Shown: one piece after another, positions 61,535 through 64,000 of the stretch | Layout of the letters: each line of letters starts with the position of its first letter | Numbering within the stretch: the first letter of the stretch is position 1 | DNA from: Nocardia alni | GTDB lineage: Bacteria; Actinomycetota; Actinomycetes; Mycobacteriales; Mycobacteriaceae | Assembly (NCBI RefSeq): GCF_019038435.1 | Contig: NZ_JAGPOX010000021.1 | Location: 21,101 to 85,100, forward strand | Direction: 5' to 3' | Length of the DNA stretch: 64,000 nt | Translations under genes and position numbers: made by a program | Notes under the pieces: model-generated | Seen by the model: only the letters and a program-made list of their open reading frames with translations | Told to the model about the DNA's origin: nothing | Databases searched by the model: none

Positions 61535-62803
61535 GTGAGTGTGGAAGCTCCTGTGTATACGGAATTCGATCTGCGTCGTTCCCTGGTCGAGGGGCGACTG
61601 CTGGTACTGGCCGCGATCGTCCTGTCGGCGTTCACCCTGCGCCTCGCCGTGACGGCGTTCTCCCCGTTGGCCGATCGGATCGGGGCCGATCTCGGCTATT
61701 CGACGGCCGTGGTCGGGCTGTTCGGCATGATCCCGACCGCGATGTTCGCCGCCGGGGGCGTACTCAGCCCGATCCTGACGCGGTGGATCGGGCTGGAGCG
61801 GACCGCGCTGGTCGCGATGCTGGCGGCGGGGGTGGGGCAGGCCGTGCGGGCGGTCGTCCCGTCGACCTGGGAGCTGCTGGTGTGCTCCGCGCTGGCGCTG
61901 GCCGGGATGGGTATCGGCAACGTCGTCATTCCGCCGCTGGTGAAGCGGTACTTCTCCGATCGGCTCGCGGTGCTCAGCGCGCTGTACATCACGGTGGTGC
62001 AGGCGGGCACCGTGCTGCCCGCGCTCATCGCGGTGCCGCTGGCGGACGCGCACGGCTGGCGGGTCTCGATCGGGATATGGGCGGTGGCGGCATTCGTGGC
62101 CACGCTGCCGTGGTTCGGGGTGCTGCGCGGCCGTCGAGGCCGGGACGTGGTCGATCGGACGGCACTGCCGCAGCGGGACGGGCAGGGCGGCGGTCGGGCG
62201 TGGCGCTCGCCGGTGGCCTGGGGTATGGCCGGGATGTTCGGGATGACCTCGCTGATCTCGTATTCGATGTTCACCTGGCTGCCCAAGGTGCTGCGTGACG
62301 CGGGGGCCAGCGCGACCTTCGGCGGCGCCATGCTCGGGGTCTTCGCCTTGATCGGGTTGTTGGTCGCGCTGGTCGCGCCGAACCTGACCGCGCGGATGCG
62401 TAATCCGTTCCCGCTCGTGATCGGTTGTGCCGTCTGCTATTTCGTCGCCTTCGCCGGGCTGGTGCTGGCTCCGATGGCCGCGCCGCTGCTGTGGGTGCTG
62501 CTGCTGGGGCTGGGGCCGAGCACCTTTCCGATGGCGCTCACGCTGGTGAATCTGCGCAGCCGGACGGCGGCCGGTTCGGCCGCGCTGTCCGGGTTCTCCC
62601 AGGGGGTCGGCTATCTGGCGGCGTGCCTGGGGCCGCTGCTGTTCGGGGTGCTGCACACCTGGACGGGCGGCTGGGGTGCGGCCTTCATGTTCGAGGGTGT
62701 GGCGGTGGTCCTGATGGTGGCTGGGGCATGGTCGGCGTGTAAGCCGCGGATGCTGGAGGACACCTGGGCCGATAATTTCACCGTTCGAGTTGACCGGCGG
62801 TGA
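61535..62803 (+). CDS. CynX/NimT-family MFS transporter
   Basis: 422 residues from the GTG at 61535; a TTG at 61499 would overlap the regulator start. Twelve membrane segments. Related to cyanate and 2-nitroimidazole transporters (LSAFTLRLAVTAFSPLADRI, VGLFGMIPTAMFAAGGVLSP, VVIPPLVKRYFSDRLAVLSA). Substrate not known; control by an FCD regulator suggests a small organic anion or amino acid. Confidence 0.88.
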   Translation: MSVEAPVYTEFDLRRSLVEGRLLVLAAIVLSAFTLRLAVTAFSPLADRIGADLGYSTAVVGLFGMIPTAMFAAGGVLSPILTRWIGLERTALVAMLAAGVGQAVRAVVPSTWELLVCSALALAGMGIGNVVIPPLVKRYFSDRLAVLSALYITVVQAGTVLPALIAVPLADAHGWRVSIGIWAVAAFVATLPWFGVLRGRRGRDVVDRTALPQRDGQGGGRAWRSPVAWGMAGMFGMTSLISYSMFTWLPKVLRDAGASATFGGAMLGVFALIGLLVALVAPNLTARMRNPFPLVIGCAVCYFVAFAGLVLAPMAAPLLWVLLLGLGPSTFPMALTLVNLRSRTAAGSAALSGFSQGVGYLAACLGPLLFGVLHTWTGGWGAAFMFEGVAVVLMVAGAWSACKPRMLEDTWADNFTVRVDRR

Positions 62804-63063
62804 GGTTTTGCCCAGAATATCGTCGACGGTCCTCGGATGTGGCCCAGAACACTGTGTTTCGGCGCCTCACCGGACTTCTTTCGCGATGATCGACCGTTTG
62901 TCATTCACGGCAACAGTCGTGTCATCTGGATGAAACAATCGCACGGTTCTCACCCGAAGATCGGGACATGCGTGAGCATCCGTTGATTCGACGGACATTT
63001 CGCGCAGCATTCGCGCAATACCGGTTTTCTACGGTGGGGTCATCCGAATTCAGGAGGTCCCCA

Positions 63064-64000
63064 GTGAGTACGCCGAGCATTCCCGCCCAGCGCACCGTTG
63101 TGGTGGTCGGCCACGGCATGGTCGGTCACCGCTTCGTGGAGGCGCTGCGGGCGCGTGACACCGAGAACCTGTGGCATGTCGTGGTGCTGAGCGAGGAATC
63201 GCGGGCGGCTTACGACCGTGTCGGGCTCTCGTCGTACGTGGGGGCGTGGGACGCCGCCGCGCTGGCGCTGCCGGGTAACGACTACGCCGGTGACGATCTG
63301 GTGGACGTGCGCCTGGGCGTGCGGGCCGAGACGATCGACCGCGGCGCCCGCAAGGTGTTCACCTCCGATGGCGAGGCGATCGCCTATGACGCGGTGGTGC
63401 TGGCGACCGGTTCGTATCCGTTCGTGCCACCGGTGCCCGGGCATGACCGGCCGGAATGCTTCGTCTACCGCACCATCGACGATCTGGACGGCATCCGCGC
63501 CGCCGCGCAGGCGGCCGGTCCCGGGGCGGTCGGCGTCGTGGTCGGCGGTGGCCTGCTGGGTCTCGAGGCGGCGAATGCGTTGCGCCTCATGGGAATGACC
63601 CCGCACGTGGTCGAGTTCGCGCCGCGGCTGATGCCGGCGCAGATCGACGAGGGTGGCGCCGCCATCCTGGAAAAGCTGGTCACCGATCTGGGCCTGCATG
63701 TGCACACCGGGGTGGGCACGTCGGCCATCGAATCCGCCGAGGACGGTGCGGGAGTACGGGTTTCGCTGTCCGACGAATCGGTCATCGATGCCTCGCTGGT
63801 GGTGTTCTCCGCCGGTGTGCGTCCGCGTGATCAGGTGGCGCGCGACGCCGGGTTGCAGGTCGGTCCGCGTGGCGGTGTGATCACCGATCTCGGTTTGCGG
63901 ACCAGCGATCCCGATATTTACGCCGTGGGTGAGGTCGCAGCGGTGGAGGGGACCTGTTACGGCCTGGTCGCACCCGGTTACACCACCGCCGAGGTCGTCG
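63064..64000 (+). CDS. nirB: Assimilatory nitrite reductase large subunit NirB, 5' part
   Basis: 312 codons are in the window; the gene runs past the end. GTG start after AGGAGG. N-terminal FAD-binding motif VVVVGHGMVGHRFVEALRAR, second nucleotide motif GVVVGGGLLGLEAANALRLM, YDRVGLSSYVGAWDAAAL and DPDIYAVGEVAAVEGTCYGL are typical of NirB. It uses NAD(P)H and FAD to feed electrons to a siroheme centre reducing nitrite to ammonia; nirD probably follows. Confidence 0.94.
   Translation, partial: MSTPSIPAQRTVVVVGHGMVGHRFVEALRARDTENLWHVVVLSEESRAAYDRVGLSSYVGAWDAAALALPGNDYAGDDLVDVRLGVRAETIDRGARKVFTSDGEAIAYDAVVLATGSYPFVPPVPGHDRPECFVYRTIDDLDGIRAAAQAAGPGAVGVVVGGGLLGLEAANALRLMGMTPHVVEFAPRLMPAQIDEGGAAILEKLVTDLGLHVHTGVGTSAIESAEDGAGVRVSLSDESVIDASLVVFSAGVRPRDQVARDAGLQVGPRGGVITDLGLRTSDPDIYAVGEVAAVEGTCYGLVAPGYTTAEVV

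Overview
The window is high-GC actinobacterial DNA, most likely from a Nocardia or a close mycolic-acid-containing relative. Several blocks follow a gene order I recall from Mycobacterium tuberculosis around secA1 (Rv3240c) to moeZ (Rv3206c): the secA1 3' end, then rsgA-aroA, SRAP, sigH-rshA, a biotinyl protein, pdtaS, whiB1, a DagK-like kinase, a gpm2-like phosphatase, an Rv3212-like protein, rhlE, Rv3210c-like, DUF3107, a TetR regulator, DUF3152, moeZ and a TIGR02569 protein. Leaderless and GTG starts, ATGA overlaps and WhiB/RshA-type proteins also fit an actinobacterium. Species cannot be decided from the sequence alone.

Layout. 1-0.8 kb: 3' end of secA1 with a strong terminator. 0.9-24.6 kb: an accessory island between secA1 and rsgA. 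It holds a DUF574 methyltransferase, a lone class II (DxDD) terpene cyclase-like protein, a WXG100-type protein with a lytic-transglycosylase domain plus a membrane-anchored partner, a Phd-like antitoxin whose toxin looks lost, a pRiA4b ORF-3 protein with a divergent HTH regulator and helically phased CCGGACA repeats, a DUF4145-HsdM fusion next to Mrr, the decayed 3' end of a Wadjet-type jetC ATPase, a DUF4011/SF1 helicase/Vsr-like nuclease overlapping a HEPN-like protein, a DprA-like/ComF-like operon behind a LexA box, and an ATPase-nuclease with its own palindromic operator. This is a defence island with both live and broken modules.

24.6-42.9 kb: mostly core genome (rsgA, aroA, aldehyde dehydrogenase, SRAP, MFS/MarR pair, sigH-rshA, bL37, pdtaS, whiB1, DagK-like, an ECF42 sigma factor with its DGPF partner). 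Degenerate copies of the ECF/DGPF gene ends flank the ECF gene. 43-49.3 kb: a second variable patch. A fic gene is split by an IS5-family element with a clean CTAG target duplication. Three paralogous secreted Trp/His/Asp-rich proteins, a nucleotidyltransferase, a glycolipid-binding-like protein, a small Smr protein and a MarR/methyltransferase pair with two operator palindromes lie around it.

49.9-59.1 kb returns to conserved core genes. 59.2-64 kb carries transport and nitrogen functions: narK, an FCD-type regulator divergent from a CynX-like transporter, and the start of nirB, probably assimilatory nitrate/nitrite use.

The strongest candidates for new biology are the helicase-nuclease/HEPN-like pair (16.0-20.9 kb), the SOS-box-controlled DprA/ComF pair (21.0-22.8 kb) and the DUF4145-methylase/Mrr pair (11.7-14.8 kb).
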